DNA from: an uncultured Planctomycetota bacterium | Lineage (GTDB): Bacteria > Planctomycetota > Phycisphaerae > UBA1845 > Fen-1342 | Length of the DNA: 64,000 nt | Reading direction: 5' to 3' | NCBI GenBank assembly: GCA_900696525.1 | Contig: CAADGL010000009.1 | Coordinates: forward strand, 122,205-186,204 | Shown here: one piece after another, positions 33,968 to 42,972 of the stretch | Layout: every line of letters starts with the position of its first letter | Position numbering within the stretch: position 1 is the first letter of the stretch | Program-made: the position numbers and the translations under genes | Notes under the pieces: generated by a model | The model's input: the letters and a program-made list of their open reading frames with translations, nothing else | Databases searched by the model: none | What the model was told of the DNA's origin: nothing

Positions 33968-34011
33968 CGCCCGGAGGGTGGACGCGCCAGGTTTCGCGCG
34001 CCCTCCGGGCG
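33968..34011. repeat. Long GC-rich hairpin between convergent genes
   Basis: CGCCCGGAGGG (33968-33978) pairs perfectly with CCCTCCGGGCG (34001-34011), with inner CGCG/CGCG. Flanks TTTTCT... and ...GAAGAAAA extend the pairing imperfectly. It lies between the ends of wecB and the DUF4190-like gene and could serve as a bidirectional stop, though no T-run follows. A second perfect hairpin (GGTGGCA/TGCCACC, 33851-33868) is nearby. Confidence 0.6.
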
Positions 34012-34066
34012 TGGAGAAGAAAACGGGGCCATCGGGCCAGGGACTCGATGTCACGCGAGCCACGCA

Positions 34067-34627
34067 CTAGCGCGAAAGCGCGGTTCCGACGTCGCGAAAG
34101 GGCAGACTGGCTGCGAGGAAGGCGGCCGCGAGCAGCGCCCAAACCGCCAGGGCCGCGCCGCTGGAGATCAGCCCGGTCACGGCCCACCCGATGCCCAGCC
34201 GTCGCAGGCCCCGCCGCCGAGCGCATCGGATTCGCACCAGGCCGGCCACCCCCAACACCAGGCCGGCAAGCTGCGACAGGATCGGCACGAACGCCGTCAG
34301 CCCGCATACCGCGGACGCCATCGCCAGCGGGTCCACCTGGCGGAGATAAGCAACCAGCGGCGACGGTGGCGGAGCGATCGCGAGTTCGGGGTTGACGGTT
34401 CGGAACGCGAGCGGGGCGTGCGGCGCCGCCTGCGTTGCGGCGCAGTCGTCGCCGAGATCTGATCCCCGCGGCGTTGCTTCGATTGGCCATGGCCTGCGCA
34501 TGCGCTCGTCCGTTCCGGGAGGGATGCGTCGCTTCGCCAATGGAGCATGCAAAACCCCGGCGCGCGGCGGCTCGTGGCTGGGGTCGGGGTCCGAGAAACG
34601 GTGGATCGCTTCGGCACACTGCGGCAC
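34067..34627 (-). CDS. DUF4190-like small membrane protein
   Basis: The 186-residue frame has a hydrophobic C-terminal part with two to three helices (MASAVCGLTAFVPILSQLAG, VLGVAGLVRIR, and WAVTGLISSGAALAVWALLA) resembling DUF4190 domains, which often follow a disordered N-terminus in planctomycete proteins. The N-terminal 80 residues are low-complexity and the true start may be the Met at about 34504. No function is known. It converges on wecB. Confidence 0.6.
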   Translation of the reverse strand: MPQCAEAIHRFSDPDPSHEPPRAGVLHAPLAKRRIPPGTDERMRRPWPIEATPRGSDLGDDCAATQAAPHAPLAFRTVNPELAIAPPPSPLVAYLRQVDPLAMASAVCGLTAFVPILSQLAGLVLGVAGLVRIRCARRRGLRRLGIGWAVTGLISSGAALAVWALLAAAFLAASLPFRDVGTALSR

Positions 34628-34674
34628 AGAGCAGTGGGACGCCGGCGCGGCTCAACGAGCCGTGGCAAATTGGC

Positions 34675-35013
34675 TCAGGGCGCTGCGGCTCCTGGGTGGT
34701 CGCGGTCGATGCGCAGGCGCTCGACGGGTTCGCCGGCGAGGAGGTGCCGCTCGATGATCTCGGGGACGTCGCTTGGCGTCACATGGCCGTACCAGACCTG
34801 CTCGGGATAGACGACGACGGTGACGCCCTGCTCGCAGTGGTCGAGGCAGCCGCAGCGCGTCGCGCGCATCTGCGTGCGCAGGCCGCGCTGCGCCAGCTCG
34901 CGCTTGAAGGCGTCGCGGACGGCGTCGGCCCCGCGCGCCAGGCAGCAGCCGCGCGGATCGTCCGCGGGCCGCTCGTTGCAGCAGATGAAGACGTGGCGCA
35001 GGAGTCTGAGCAC
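34675..35013 (-). CDS. Thioredoxin-like [2Fe-2S] ferredoxin
   Basis: The 112-residue protein matches the short thioredoxin-fold [2Fe-2S] ferredoxins (NuoE-like): HVFICCNERPADDPRGCC at the N-terminus and CGCLDHCEQGVTVVVYPEQ later supply the cluster cysteines, followed by EIIERHLLAGEPVERL. Such proteins carry electrons for assorted redox enzymes. The frame stays open far upstream but the residues there lack coding character; the GTG at 35013 (or one five codons earlier) gives the family length. Its partner enzyme is not obvious here. Confidence 0.85.
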   Translation of the reverse strand: MLRLLRHVFICCNERPADDPRGCCLARGADAVRDAFKRELAQRGLRTQMRATRCGCLDHCEQGVTVVVYPEQVWYGHVTPSDVPEIIERHLLAGEPVERLRIDRDHPGAAAP

Positions 35014-35281
35014 GTTCCGTAGCTCCACTTCGCCCGGTGCTCCGGGCCGGCGCGAGGCGGAGGCATCATATCGGGGGCAGGTGGTCGCGTGGACCAGCGC
35101 GATGCCGAACGCCCCGGCGCCAGCCAGGGAGCGATCAGGCCGCGTCCGCGGGCGCAACCAGTGCCACGCTCCCGCCATCGAGCGCGCGAGCCCGAGACAC
35201 CCGGGGGTCTGAACGGTATCCTCATGCGGCGCGCCGCGCGGACGAGCCGCCTGCTCGCGTCCGGTGCATAAGGGTGACTGA

Positions 35282-35602
35282 GTGGATTCAACCAGTTCAA
35301 GCAAGCAGCTTGAGGTCGTCGAGCCGATCGGCAAGCGCGTCCTGGTGCGCAAGGACGAGGACAAGAAAACGACCAAGGGCGGCATCCAGCTCCCCGGAAA
35401 CATCGAGATTCCGACCATCACCGGCCGCGTCGTCGCCGTCTCGGCCCAGATCGAGCGCGACGAGGACTACCCGATCCGCCAGTACGACAAGGTGCTTTTC
35501 AATCCCAAGAACGCCATCCCTGTCGATTTCGAGGGCGATAACCGCCTGTTCGTCGTGCCCGTCGAGGACATCGTCGCCCTGTTTCGGCGTCCGAAGGAGT
35601 AG
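35282..35602 (+). CDS. GroES-like co-chaperonin, without an adjacent groEL
   Basis: The 106-residue protein resembles the GroES/Cpn10 family: VEPIGKRVLVRKDEDKKTTK, the mobile-loop region GGIQLP, GRVVAVSAQ, DKVLFNP and a C-terminal VVPVEDIVALF. GroES caps the GroEL folding chamber. Sequence is divergent (the loop differs from the usual GGI[IV]). No groEL is next to it, so it may be a second co-chaperonin or a specialised paralogue. The start is a GTG preceded by AAGGGTGA. Confidence 0.8.
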   Translation: MDSTSSSKQLEVVEPIGKRVLVRKDEDKKTTKGGIQLPGNIEIPTITGRVVAVSAQIERDEDYPIRQYDKVLFNPKNAIPVDFEGDNRLFVVPVEDIVALFRRPKE

Positions 35603-35625
35603 AAGGCCCGCGATCGTGGCGACGC

Positions 35626-35655
35626 GACTCCGGGCGACGTGAGTCCGGGCGACGT
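35626..35655. repeat. Short tandem repeat after the GroES-like gene
   Basis: Two copies of GA[CG]TCCGGGCGACGT (35626-35640 and 35641-35655) with a degraded third. No coding content in this 180-base gap between convergent genes. Confidence 0.6.
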
Positions 35656-35782
35656 GGGTTCCGGCGCCGCTGACGAGGCAAGGGCCACGTCAGGGCCGGT
35701 CTGGGGATAGCCCGGCGCTGCCGAGGCCTTGGGATAGCTTCCAGCCTGTCCGACGGAGCAGCGGTGTCCGCCGACGCACGCG

Positions 35783-36949
35783 TTACTCGGGCGGGCCGCC
35801 GGGGCGCCGCGCCGCCGCCGCGTAGTGCTCGTACGCCGCCCGCGTCTCGCGCAGGCTGTCGCCGGCGAACTTGTCCATGAACGCGGCCGCCACCTCGAAC
35901 GCCACCACGTTCTCCGCCACCACGCTCGCCGCCGGCACCGCGCAGATGTCGCTGCGCTCATAATCGCTGCGCTGCGGCGTCAGCGTTTCGAGGTTCACGC
36001 TGTCCATGCCGCGCAGCAGCGTGCTGATCGGCTTCATCGCCCCCCGCACGACCAGCGGCTGCCCGTTGGTCATGCCGCCCTCCAGCCCGCCGGCGTTGTT
36101 CGTCCGCCGCACGAAGCCGAAGCTGCTCGTGTCGCGCTGCGCGGCGTCGTAGTAGATGGCGTCGTGCACGTCGCTGCCGCGCCGGCGTGCGGCGTCGAAG
36201 CCCAGGCCGATCTCGACGCCCTTGAAGGCCTGGATGCTGCCGACCGCCTGCATCAGCCGGCCGTCGAGCTTCTGCTGCCACGAGAAACAGGAGCCCAGGC
36301 CAGGCGGGAGGTTGAAGACGCGCACTTCGACGATTCCGCCGACGGTGTCCTTGGCCCGCTTGGCCTCCTCAATGGCCTCGATCATGCCTGCAACCGCGGC
36401 GGCGTCGGGCGTGTACACCTCGTTGGCGTCGCGGGCGGCCGCGAGCGCCGCAGGCGGGGCCTCGGGCGGAGCACTGGCGCGCACGCCGCCGATTTCGAGC
36501 ACGAAGCCGACGCATTGAATGTCGAATTCACGCAGCAGGCACTTGGCGAGCGCCCCCGCCGCGACGCGCGCCGCCGTCTCGCGGGCGCTGGCGCGCTCGA
36601 GGGTCTCGCGGCAGTCGGTGCTGAGCCACTTGAGGCTGCCGGCCAGGTCGGCGTGGCCCGGCCGTGGACGGTGCACTGGAGGCGCCTCGTCGATGCGGAA
36701 ATCGCGGTTCTCGATCTGCATCACCAGCGGCGAGCCGATCGCCGCGCCTCGACGCACGCCGCTCAGGATGACGGCGGCGTCCTGCTCGATCTTCATGCGC
36801 CCGCCGCGGCCGAAACCACCCTGTCGGCGGCGCAGCTCGGCGTTGACGAGTTCGAGAGCGACGGGCAGGCCGGCCGGCAATCCCTCGACCAGGACGATGA
36901 GGGCCCGGCCGTGCGACTCGCCAGCGGTGCGATAGGTGAGTTGGGGCAT
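35783..36949 (-). CDS. aroC: Chorismate synthase
   Basis: AroC makes chorismate from EPSP using reduced FMN, the last step of the shikimate pathway. The 388-residue protein begins LTYRTAGESHGRALIVLVEG and has family segments RPGHADLAG, ERASARETAARVAAGALAK, FNLPPGLGSCFSWQQKLDG, NNAGGLEGGMTNGQPLVVRG and RSDYERSDICAVPAASVV. Length is normal. A GGGAGC sits upstream of the ATG. No other aromatic-pathway gene is adjacent. Confidence 0.96.
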   Translation of the reverse strand: MPQLTYRTAGESHGRALIVLVEGLPAGLPVALELVNAELRRRQGGFGRGGRMKIEQDAAVILSGVRRGAAIGSPLVMQIENRDFRIDEAPPVHRPRPGHADLAGSLKWLSTDCRETLERASARETAARVAAGALAKCLLREFDIQCVGFVLEIGGVRASAPPEAPPAALAAARDANEVYTPDAAAVAGMIEAIEEAKRAKDTVGGIVEVRVFNLPPGLGSCFSWQQKLDGRLMQAVGSIQAFKGVEIGLGFDAARRRGSDVHDAIYYDAAQRDTSSFGFVRRTNNAGGLEGGMTNGQPLVVRGAMKPISTLLRGMDSVNLETLTPQRSDYERSDICAVPAASVVAENVVAFEVAAAFMDKFAGDSLRETRAAYEHYAAAARRPGGPPE

Positions 36950-37274
36950 TTGCGAGCTCCCGCGGGCGGCTTCGCAGCGCCACGCGTTGAACGGTTGGAC
37001 ATGATATCAGGAGGCGGCTGCCGTGTTCGATCGGACTGGCAATCGGGCTTCTTGACAATGCCGCGGCGGCTTGCCCCGGCCCTGCGCCCGCGACGCCGGA
37101 CGTTCTGGAAGCCGTCCGCCGGCGGCGGTAGAATCCGCCCGCGTGGGCGTGCTTCAGGAACTGAGTTTTCCGTGGGAGGAGCGCCTGCTGACGCACCCGC
37201 CGTCATTTTCCTCGCGTATGGGCCGAACGGCCCAGGGTTCTCCAACACCACGAACACCGACAAGGAGTCCGGGC
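36950..37274. other. 325-base divergent intergenic region
   Basis: It separates aroC and the metalloprotease gene and holds no supported gene. A perfect TTGACA occurs at 37052-37057 but has no -10 at the right distance; a TAGAAT at 37129-37134 could be a -10 for the metalloprotease with TTCTGG 20 bases upstream. Neither is convincing. Confidence 0.3.
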
Positions 37275-40200
37275 ATGCGATTGCAGGCGAAGTGGCTGGC
37301 GGCGCTGATCGCTGCCGCCGGCGCGGGCCTTGCGCCGGCGCAGGAAGGCGCGGCGTCCGATGAGCGCAAAGCGCTCGCGGAGCAGTTGGCGATCGACATC
37401 GCCAGCATCATGGGCCAGATGGGAGGCATGAGCGCCGCTGTCGGCGGCGAGGGCGCGCTGCCGAAGTTCGAGCAGGTCACGAAGGACATGGTCTCGAAGC
37501 CGGGGCTCTTCACCCTCTGGTACTATCCCGAGTCCGCCCAGGACAAGGACCAGCAGCGGCTGCTCGCGCAGATTCCCTCCGGGTTCCTCGGCGAGCAGTT
37601 CATGCTCTCGACCAGCATCTCCGGCGGCGGATTCTTCACGGCGTTTCCGAACTACGAGCGCGTCGTCCGCTGGGAGCTCATGGACCGGCAAGTGCTCCTG
37701 ATCGAGCCCGAGACACGCTTCGTGCTCAATCCGGGCGATGACGTGAGCGATGCCGTCCGCCGCACCTATCCCGAGCGCATCCTGGCCACGTGTCCGCTGG
37801 TGACGAAGGCGCCGAGCGGCGACCCGGTAATCGACCTGGGCCCGCTGCTCAAGAGCGAGTTCGCCGACGTGGGCTGGACGGGCGGAGGAGGCGGCGACCT
37901 GATGGACATGCTGCTGGGCGGCGCCGCGCACATCAACCCGCTGCTGAGCAAGTGGACCAAGCGCAAGGCCTTCGAGCTCAACGTCGAGGTCGCCGTCGAG
38001 CTGGCGATCGCCCAGCCCAGCCCGCCGGGCTCGTTCGAGAAGCGCGGCGTGCACTACAGCTTCTGGAAGTTGCCGCAGACCGACTACGAGCCGCGCGTCG
38101 CCGATGATCGCGTGGGCTACTTCCTGACGATGAACCGGGACTGGGCGAAGCCGACCAGCGCCCGGGACATCTACAACCGCTACATCAACCGCTGGCACCT
38201 GGTGAAGCGCGATCCGTCGCTGGAGTTGTGTGAGCCGCGGACGCCCATCGTCTTCTATATCGAGAAGACCGTGCCGCTGCGCTTCCGCCGGGCGGTGCGC
38301 GACGGCATCCTGGAATGGAACAAGGCGTTCGAGAAGTGCGGTTTCGTGAACGCGGTCGAGGTCCGGCAGCAGACGGACGACAACGAGTGGAAGGACCTCG
38401 ATCCGGAGGACATGCGCTACAGCTTCTTCCGCTGGATCGTGACCGGCGCGGGTTTCGCGATGGGCCCCAGCCGCGCCAACCCCTTCACGGGCCAGATCTA
38501 CGACGCCGACATCGTCTTCGATGATTCGATGGTGCGCTACTTCGAGATCGAAGCGGAGCACTACCTGCCGTCGGCGATGATCCGGCGGAAGTTCAGCGAT
38601 CCGGCGTTGCGGCAGTTCCTGGCGGATCGCCCGGAGTGGGGCCGCGACGACACGCTGTGGCGCTTCATGCGGCTGGGCGAGCCCGGGCGCGACGCCCTGC
38701 GCGACGCCGCGATGCAGCGCCTGCATGGCCGCGGGCTGTGCCTGTGCGACTATGCGCGGCGGATGAAGCACGAGACGGCGCTGGGCGGCGTGGTGCTCGC
38801 CGGCCAGCCGCGCGAAGTGATCGACCGCTTTCTGTACGACATCATCAAGGAAGTCGTCATGCACGAGGTCGGGCACACGCTCGGCCTGCGCCACAACTTC
38901 AAGGCCAGCTCGATCTACACGCTCGAGGAAATCCAGAAACGCCGGAACAGCGGCCAGGCGACCACCGGGTCGGTGATGGACTACAACGCCGCCCTGCTGC
39001 TGCCCGACCGTCCGACCGAGGGACACTTCGTCACGCCGACGATCGGCCCATATGACTACTGGGCGATCGAGTACGGCTACCGCCCGTACGACGGCCGGGC
39101 TCCGGCGGCGGAGAAAACGCCCGAGCCGTCGCGGCCCCGCGCCGCTCCGGCGCAAGCCGACGCGAGCGAGGCGCCCCCGCGTCCGCACGCCGCCAAGGCC
39201 GCCGTCGAGATCGACCTCGACGACATTCCGGCGGAGGTGCTGGCGCAGATGCCGGCGGACGTACGCAGGGCGATCGAGTCGGGCGACACGGCCAAGCTGA
39301 TGGCGCTGGCGAAAGCGCACGGCATGGAGCTCGACGGCGACGACGACGGCGACACGCCCGTCACGCCGCTCAAGGCCGCCGCCGCGCCGGATTTCAAGGC
39401 GGCGCCGCCGGGCGAGGCGGAGATGCTGGCGCAGATCGCGGGCCGCGCGACGGAGCCGGAGCTGACGTACGCGACGGACGAGGACACCACGTTCCTGGCG
39501 CCCGATCCGAGCAGTAACCGCTTCGACGTGGGCAAGGATCCGGTCGAGTGGGCCGAGGCGCGCCTGCGCCTCGTCCACGCGCGGATGAAGGACGTGCTTG
39601 AATGGGCCGTGCGCGACCAGGAGTCGTGGTATCACCTGCGCGGCGCGTTCCTGACGCTCTACTTCGAGAAGCTCCAGATCCTCGACTACGTGGGCCGCTA
39701 CATCGGCGGGCAGTACTTCAGCCGGGCGCACCGCGGTGACAAGGACGCTCCGCCGCCCTTCGTGATCGTCGACGCCGCGCTCCAGCGCCGCGCCCTGAAG
39801 TTCACGGCCGAGAACCTCTTCCGGGACGAGTACTTCAACGTGCCGCCGGACGTGTTGAACCACCTGGCGCCGCCGCGCTGGTGGGATTTCGACTCGTCGA
39901 TCGACATGTCGATGGATTTCCCGGTCCGCGAGTACGTCGCGCTGGCGCAGTGGTGGAACCTGTTCGACCGGTTCTTCCCGAACAACCTGCGCCGGATTCA
40001 CGACGCGGAGCTGAAGGCCGCGGGCGGCGACGTGCTGACTTTGGCCGAGTATCTCCAGACGCTCCAGAAAGCCTGCTGGGACGACGTCGCCCCGCCGCGC
40101 GCCAAGGCCGGGGGCTGGACGGACGCCAAGCCGTTCCTCAGCGGCCACCGGCGCTCGTTGCAGCGCGAGTACCTCGGCCTGCTCGAGACGCTGATCCGCG

Positions 40201-40430
40201 AGCAGCCGGGCCGCTCCGTGTCGCCCGACATCCACGCCATGCTGACGCTGCTGGCGCGCGACCTGTCGGATGAGATCGGCCAGACGCTCGACGCCGGCAG
40301 GCTCGACTTCGCCTCGCGCGCCCACCTGGCCGCCTGCAAGTCGCGCATCGACCGCGCCCTCTCGGCCCAACTGCCCGAGAACCGGCCGAGCGGCGGCGGG
40401 ATGTCGCTCATGCGCACCGCGGATCGGTAG
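37275..40430 (+). CDS. Large secreted zinc-dependent metalloprotease (DUF5117/DUF4953 type)
   Basis: The 1051-residue protein has a signal peptide (LAALIAAAGAGLAPAQ) and the layout of DUF5117-DUF4953 gluzincin/metzincin-like proteases: an N-terminal domain with WELMDRQVLLIEPETRF and FFTAFPNYERVVRW, then a catalytic domain with H530-E-V-G-H534-x5-H540 (HEVGHTLGLRHN) and SVMDYN downstream. A Pro/Ala- and Asp-rich insertion of roughly 120 residues (about 615-735) follows the catalytic motif, before a helical C-terminal domain. AAGGAG lies seven bases before the ATG. Substrate unknown; location inferred periplasmic or outside. Confidence 0.88.
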   Translation: MRLQAKWLAALIAAAGAGLAPAQEGAASDERKALAEQLAIDIASIMGQMGGMSAAVGGEGALPKFEQVTKDMVSKPGLFTLWYYPESAQDKDQQRLLAQIPSGFLGEQFMLSTSISGGGFFTAFPNYERVVRWELMDRQVLLIEPETRFVLNPGDDVSDAVRRTYPERILATCPLVTKAPSGDPVIDLGPLLKSEFADVGWTGGGGGDLMDMLLGGAAHINPLLSKWTKRKAFELNVEVAVELAIAQPSPPGSFEKRGVHYSFWKLPQTDYEPRVADDRVGYFLTMNRDWAKPTSARDIYNRYINRWHLVKRDPSLELCEPRTPIVFYIEKTVPLRFRRAVRDGILEWNKAFEKCGFVNAVEVRQQTDDNEWKDLDPEDMRYSFFRWIVTGAGFAMGPSRANPFTGQIYDADIVFDDSMVRYFEIEAEHYLPSAMIRRKFSDPALRQFLADRPEWGRDDTLWRFMRLGEPGRDALRDAAMQRLHGRGLCLCDYARRMKHETALGGVVLAGQPREVIDRFLYDIIKEVVMHEVGHTLGLRHNFKASSIYTLEEIQKRRNSGQATTGSVMDYNAALLLPDRPTEGHFVTPTIGPYDYWAIEYGYRPYDGRAPAAEKTPEPSRPRAAPAQADASEAPPRPHAAKAAVEIDLDDIPAEVLAQMPADVRRAIESGDTAKLMALAKAHGMELDGDDDGDTPVTPLKAAAAPDFKAAPPGEAEMLAQIAGRATEPELTYATDEDTTFLAPDPSSNRFDVGKDPVEWAEARLRLVHARMKDVLEWAVRDQESWYHLRGAFLTLYFEKLQILDYVGRYIGGQYFSRAHRGDKDAPPPFVIVDAALQRRALKFTAENLFRDEYFNVPPDVLNHLAPPRWWDFDSSIDMSMDFPVREYVALAQWWNLFDRFFPNNLRRIHDAELKAAGGDVLTLAEYLQTLQKACWDDVAPPRAKAGGWTDAKPFLSGHRRSLQREYLGLLETLIREQPGRSVSPDIHAMLTLLARDLSDEIGQTLDAGRLDFASRAHLAACKSRIDRALSAQLPENRPSGGGMSLMRTADR

Positions 40431-40503
40431 GGCTGCGCGGCGAGGGCTCAGCCAATACGCCGGAGCCGCGCGACCTTGCGTCGCGCGGCTCCGATGGCCT
40501 GCC

Positions 40504-42651
40504 TCAATGGAACAGGCTGATAGCCTGTCCTGCACCCTCGCGCGCCGAGCGCAGCGCCGCGAAGCATGCACGCGTCACCTGCTCGATCTCCGAAAACGGG
40601 ATCAGCGGCGGCCCGCCTTCGCGGATGCGCGTCAGAAACTGCGCCACCTCGTCCTTGTGACCCTTGTCCTGGCGGCGCGACATGCGCCCGGCGGCGGGCC
40701 AGTCGTAGGCTTGCAGCCGCCGCCAGTTGTCGATGACAACCACGCGGCCCTCGCTGAAGACCTCGACCCGCTCCTTGGGGAACGACTTCGGGCCGTTGGC
40801 CCAGTAATGCACGGTGGCGATGCTGCCGTCGGCGAAGGTCAGCGTCAGCGTCAGCTTGTCGTCGCGCACGCCGCCGCACTGCGGCCCGAACATCGCCGCC
40901 TGGACGGTCGTGATCGGGTGGCCGACGAGAAAGAGCGCCAGGTCGACGAAGTGGCAGCCCTCGCCGATCAGCCGCCCGCCGCCCACCGCCGGGTCCTGCA
41001 ACCAGTGCGTCGCGGGGATGTCGCCGGCGTTGACGAGGATGGAGATCGCGACCGGCTGGGCGCGGGCCGCGAGCAGCCGGCGCACCTGGACGGCGTGGGG
41101 CGCGAAGCGGCGGTTGAATCCGACCATGAGCTGGCGGTCGGGGCGTTTTTCGTGCGCCGCGCGGACGAGCTCGAGGCCCTCCTCGTCGATCGCCAGCGGC
41201 TTCTCGACGAAGACGTGCTTGCCGGCTTCGAGCGCCTCGGCGGCCATGCGCGCGTGGGAGCTGTGGCGCGTGGTGATGAAGACGGTGTTGACTTCGGCGC
41301 TGGCCAGCACGGCGCGGTAGTCGCTGCCGGCCTCGTCGGCGTCGAACTTGCGCGCCGCGTGCAGGGCCGTCACCCCCCCGGCGCTCGTCACGGAATGCAG
41401 CCGGCCGCCCGCCGACCGGATCGCCGGCAGCAGCACCAGCTTCGTGAAATTGCCCGAGCCGATCACGCCGATCACCGGGTCGGCGGGGGCGCTGGGCGCC
41501 GGGCCGGCCTTCAACCGCGTCACGCGCTGCGTCGGCGGTTGCTGCTGCGGATACTGGAGCACGACACCGAGCACGCCGCTGTCCTTCACGACCAGGTCGT
41601 AGGCTTCGGCGGCGTTGGCCTGTGGGATGGTGCGCGAGATCAGCGGCCGCACGTCAAGTCGTCCGGCGGCGAGGCTGTCGAGGACGGCCTCGAAGTTCCG
41701 GGCGACGGTCCAGCGCACATAGGGCAGCGGATAGTCGCGCGACTGGTCCTCGTACGCCGGGTCGTAGCGGCCCGGGCCGTACGAGCACGACACCTGGAAG
41801 CTAAGCTCTTTTTCATAGAAATCGGCGCGGCGGAGGTTCAGGCCGACCTGGCCGACGAGCACGATGCGGCCGCGCTTGCGGCACATCTGCGCGGCCTGGT
41901 GGACGATCTCGTCGCTCTTGGCGCTGGCCGTGATCAGCACCCCGTCGACGCCGCGGCCGCGGCTGAAGGCCAGCCCGGCCTGAACGGGGTCGCCGCCGGC
42001 GCCGATGTCGACGGTGGCGGCGCCGAAGCCGGCCGCCAGTTCGCAGCGGGCCGCGTTGACGTCGACGCCGAGCACGTTGCAGCCGCTGGCGCGCAGCAAC
42101 TGCACGGCGACGAGTCCGAGCAGGCCAAGGCCGACGACCACGTAGCCTTCGCCCAGGCCGGGTTGCAGCAGGCGGATGCCGTGCATCGCGATGGACGACA
42201 GCACGGTGAAGCTGGCCGCGTCGTCATCGACGCCATCGGGCACCCTGGCGGCGAGCGTCGCCGGGACGCAGACCATCTCGGCGTGCGGCCCGTTGCTGGC
42301 GACGCGATCGCCGGGGGCGAACCCCTCCACCTCGCGGCCGACCTCAACGACGCGGCCGACGTTGCAATAGCCCAGCGGCAGGGGCTCGTCGAGCCGCGCG
42401 AAGACCGCTTCAAGCGTCGGCATCAGCCCGTCGGTTCTGATTTTCGCGAGCACCTGGCGGACTTTCTCCGGCTGCGAGCGGGCCTTGGCGATCAGCCCGG
42501 CCCGGCCGAACTCGACCAGCATGCGCTCGGTGCCCGCCGAGATCAGCGTGCGCGTCGTCTGGATCAGCAGGTGCCCGGCTCGAACGGTCGGGCAGGGGAC
42601 ATCGGCGACCTCGACCTGTCCGCCGCGGAGATGTTGGAGAACCTGCTTCAC
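40504..42651 (-). CDS. Fused zinc-type dehydrogenase and Gfo/Idh/MocA oxidoreductase
   Basis: The 715-residue protein joins two NAD(P) enzymes. Residues 1-360 are an MDR alcohol-dehydrogenase-like unit (ISAGTERMLVEFGRAGL, GYCNVGRVVEVG, VVVGLGLLGLVAVQLL). Residues about 385-715 are Gfo/Idh/MocA-like (VIGVIGSGNFTKLVLLPAIR, HVFVEKPLAIDEEGLELV with the catalytic-region Lys). Such bi-domain proteins usually sit in surface-polysaccharide loci. The GTG at 42651 gives the normal family start (KQVLQHLRGG). The C-terminus GQAISLFH is encoded by a short palindrome (40512-40528). Confidence 0.88.
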   Translation of the reverse strand: MKQVLQHLRGGQVEVADVPCPTVRAGHLLIQTTRTLISAGTERMLVEFGRAGLIAKARSQPEKVRQVLAKIRTDGLMPTLEAVFARLDEPLPLGYCNVGRVVEVGREVEGFAPGDRVASNGPHAEMVCVPATLAARVPDGVDDDAASFTVLSSIAMHGIRLLQPGLGEGYVVVGLGLLGLVAVQLLRASGCNVLGVDVNAARCELAAGFGAATVDIGAGGDPVQAGLAFSRGRGVDGVLITASAKSDEIVHQAAQMCRKRGRIVLVGQVGLNLRRADFYEKELSFQVSCSYGPGRYDPAYEDQSRDYPLPYVRWTVARNFEAVLDSLAAGRLDVRPLISRTIPQANAAEAYDLVVKDSGVLGVVLQYPQQQPPTQRVTRLKAGPAPSAPADPVIGVIGSGNFTKLVLLPAIRSAGGRLHSVTSAGGVTALHAARKFDADEAGSDYRAVLASAEVNTVFITTRHSSHARMAAEALEAGKHVFVEKPLAIDEEGLELVRAAHEKRPDRQLMVGFNRRFAPHAVQVRRLLAARAQPVAISILVNAGDIPATHWLQDPAVGGGRLIGEGCHFVDLALFLVGHPITTVQAAMFGPQCGGVRDDKLTLTLTFADGSIATVHYWANGPKSFPKERVEVFSEGRVVVIDNWRRLQAYDWPAAGRMSRRQDKGHKDEVAQFLTRIREGGPPLIPFSEIEQVTRACFAALRSAREGAGQAISLFH
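40512..40528. repeat. Perfect palindrome inside the end of the oxidoreductase gene
   Basis: ACAGGCT-GAT-AGCCTGT has 7-bp arms and a 3-base loop. A similar but degraded element, ACAGCCTATCAGCCTG, lies upstream of secA at 16655-16670. Confidence 0.55.
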
Positions 42652-42972
42652 CGCCGGTTGTGCTCCCTTCTGGGCCGTGGTGGGGCGAACATAGCGGACG
42701 GCCGCCTGTTTGGAAACGTCGCCCGCTCCGCCGGCGCACGCGCCGCGTTCACATTCAATCGGCTGTGGCAGGGTTTCGCCGGAAGCGCTTTCAACCCCCG
42801 AGGGGACCACGGCGACCCGACGCGGCGCTCGGGATGCCGATAAGCTAAAGAGCGCGGGGGCGCTGCTCACGGAGCCGTGGCGCCGCGGAAACGGCTCGCG
42901 CTGCGGAAACGGCTCGCAGAGCAGTGTCACAAGGCTTCCCGCAAGGAGCTCGAACAGGCTGTGGCAAACGAG
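42652..42972. other. 321-base divergent intergenic region with a short direct repeat
   Basis: No gene is supported between the fused oxidoreductase and the phosphofructokinase. A 15-base unit GCGGAAACGGCTCGC occurs twice (42885-42899 and 42903-42917). I see no clear promoter. Confidence 0.4.

Noticed and set aside
33840..34070. Small + strand frame after wecB
   Set aside because: Low-complexity Pro/Arg content, no ribosome site, and it spans two strong hairpins.
37203..40571. Very long open frame on the minus strand opposite the metalloprotease (over 1100 codons)
   Set aside because: It is Arg/His/Val-rich with no domain, and lies antisense to a gene with a clear signal peptide and zinc motif. 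Such frames arise from GC-rich third positions.
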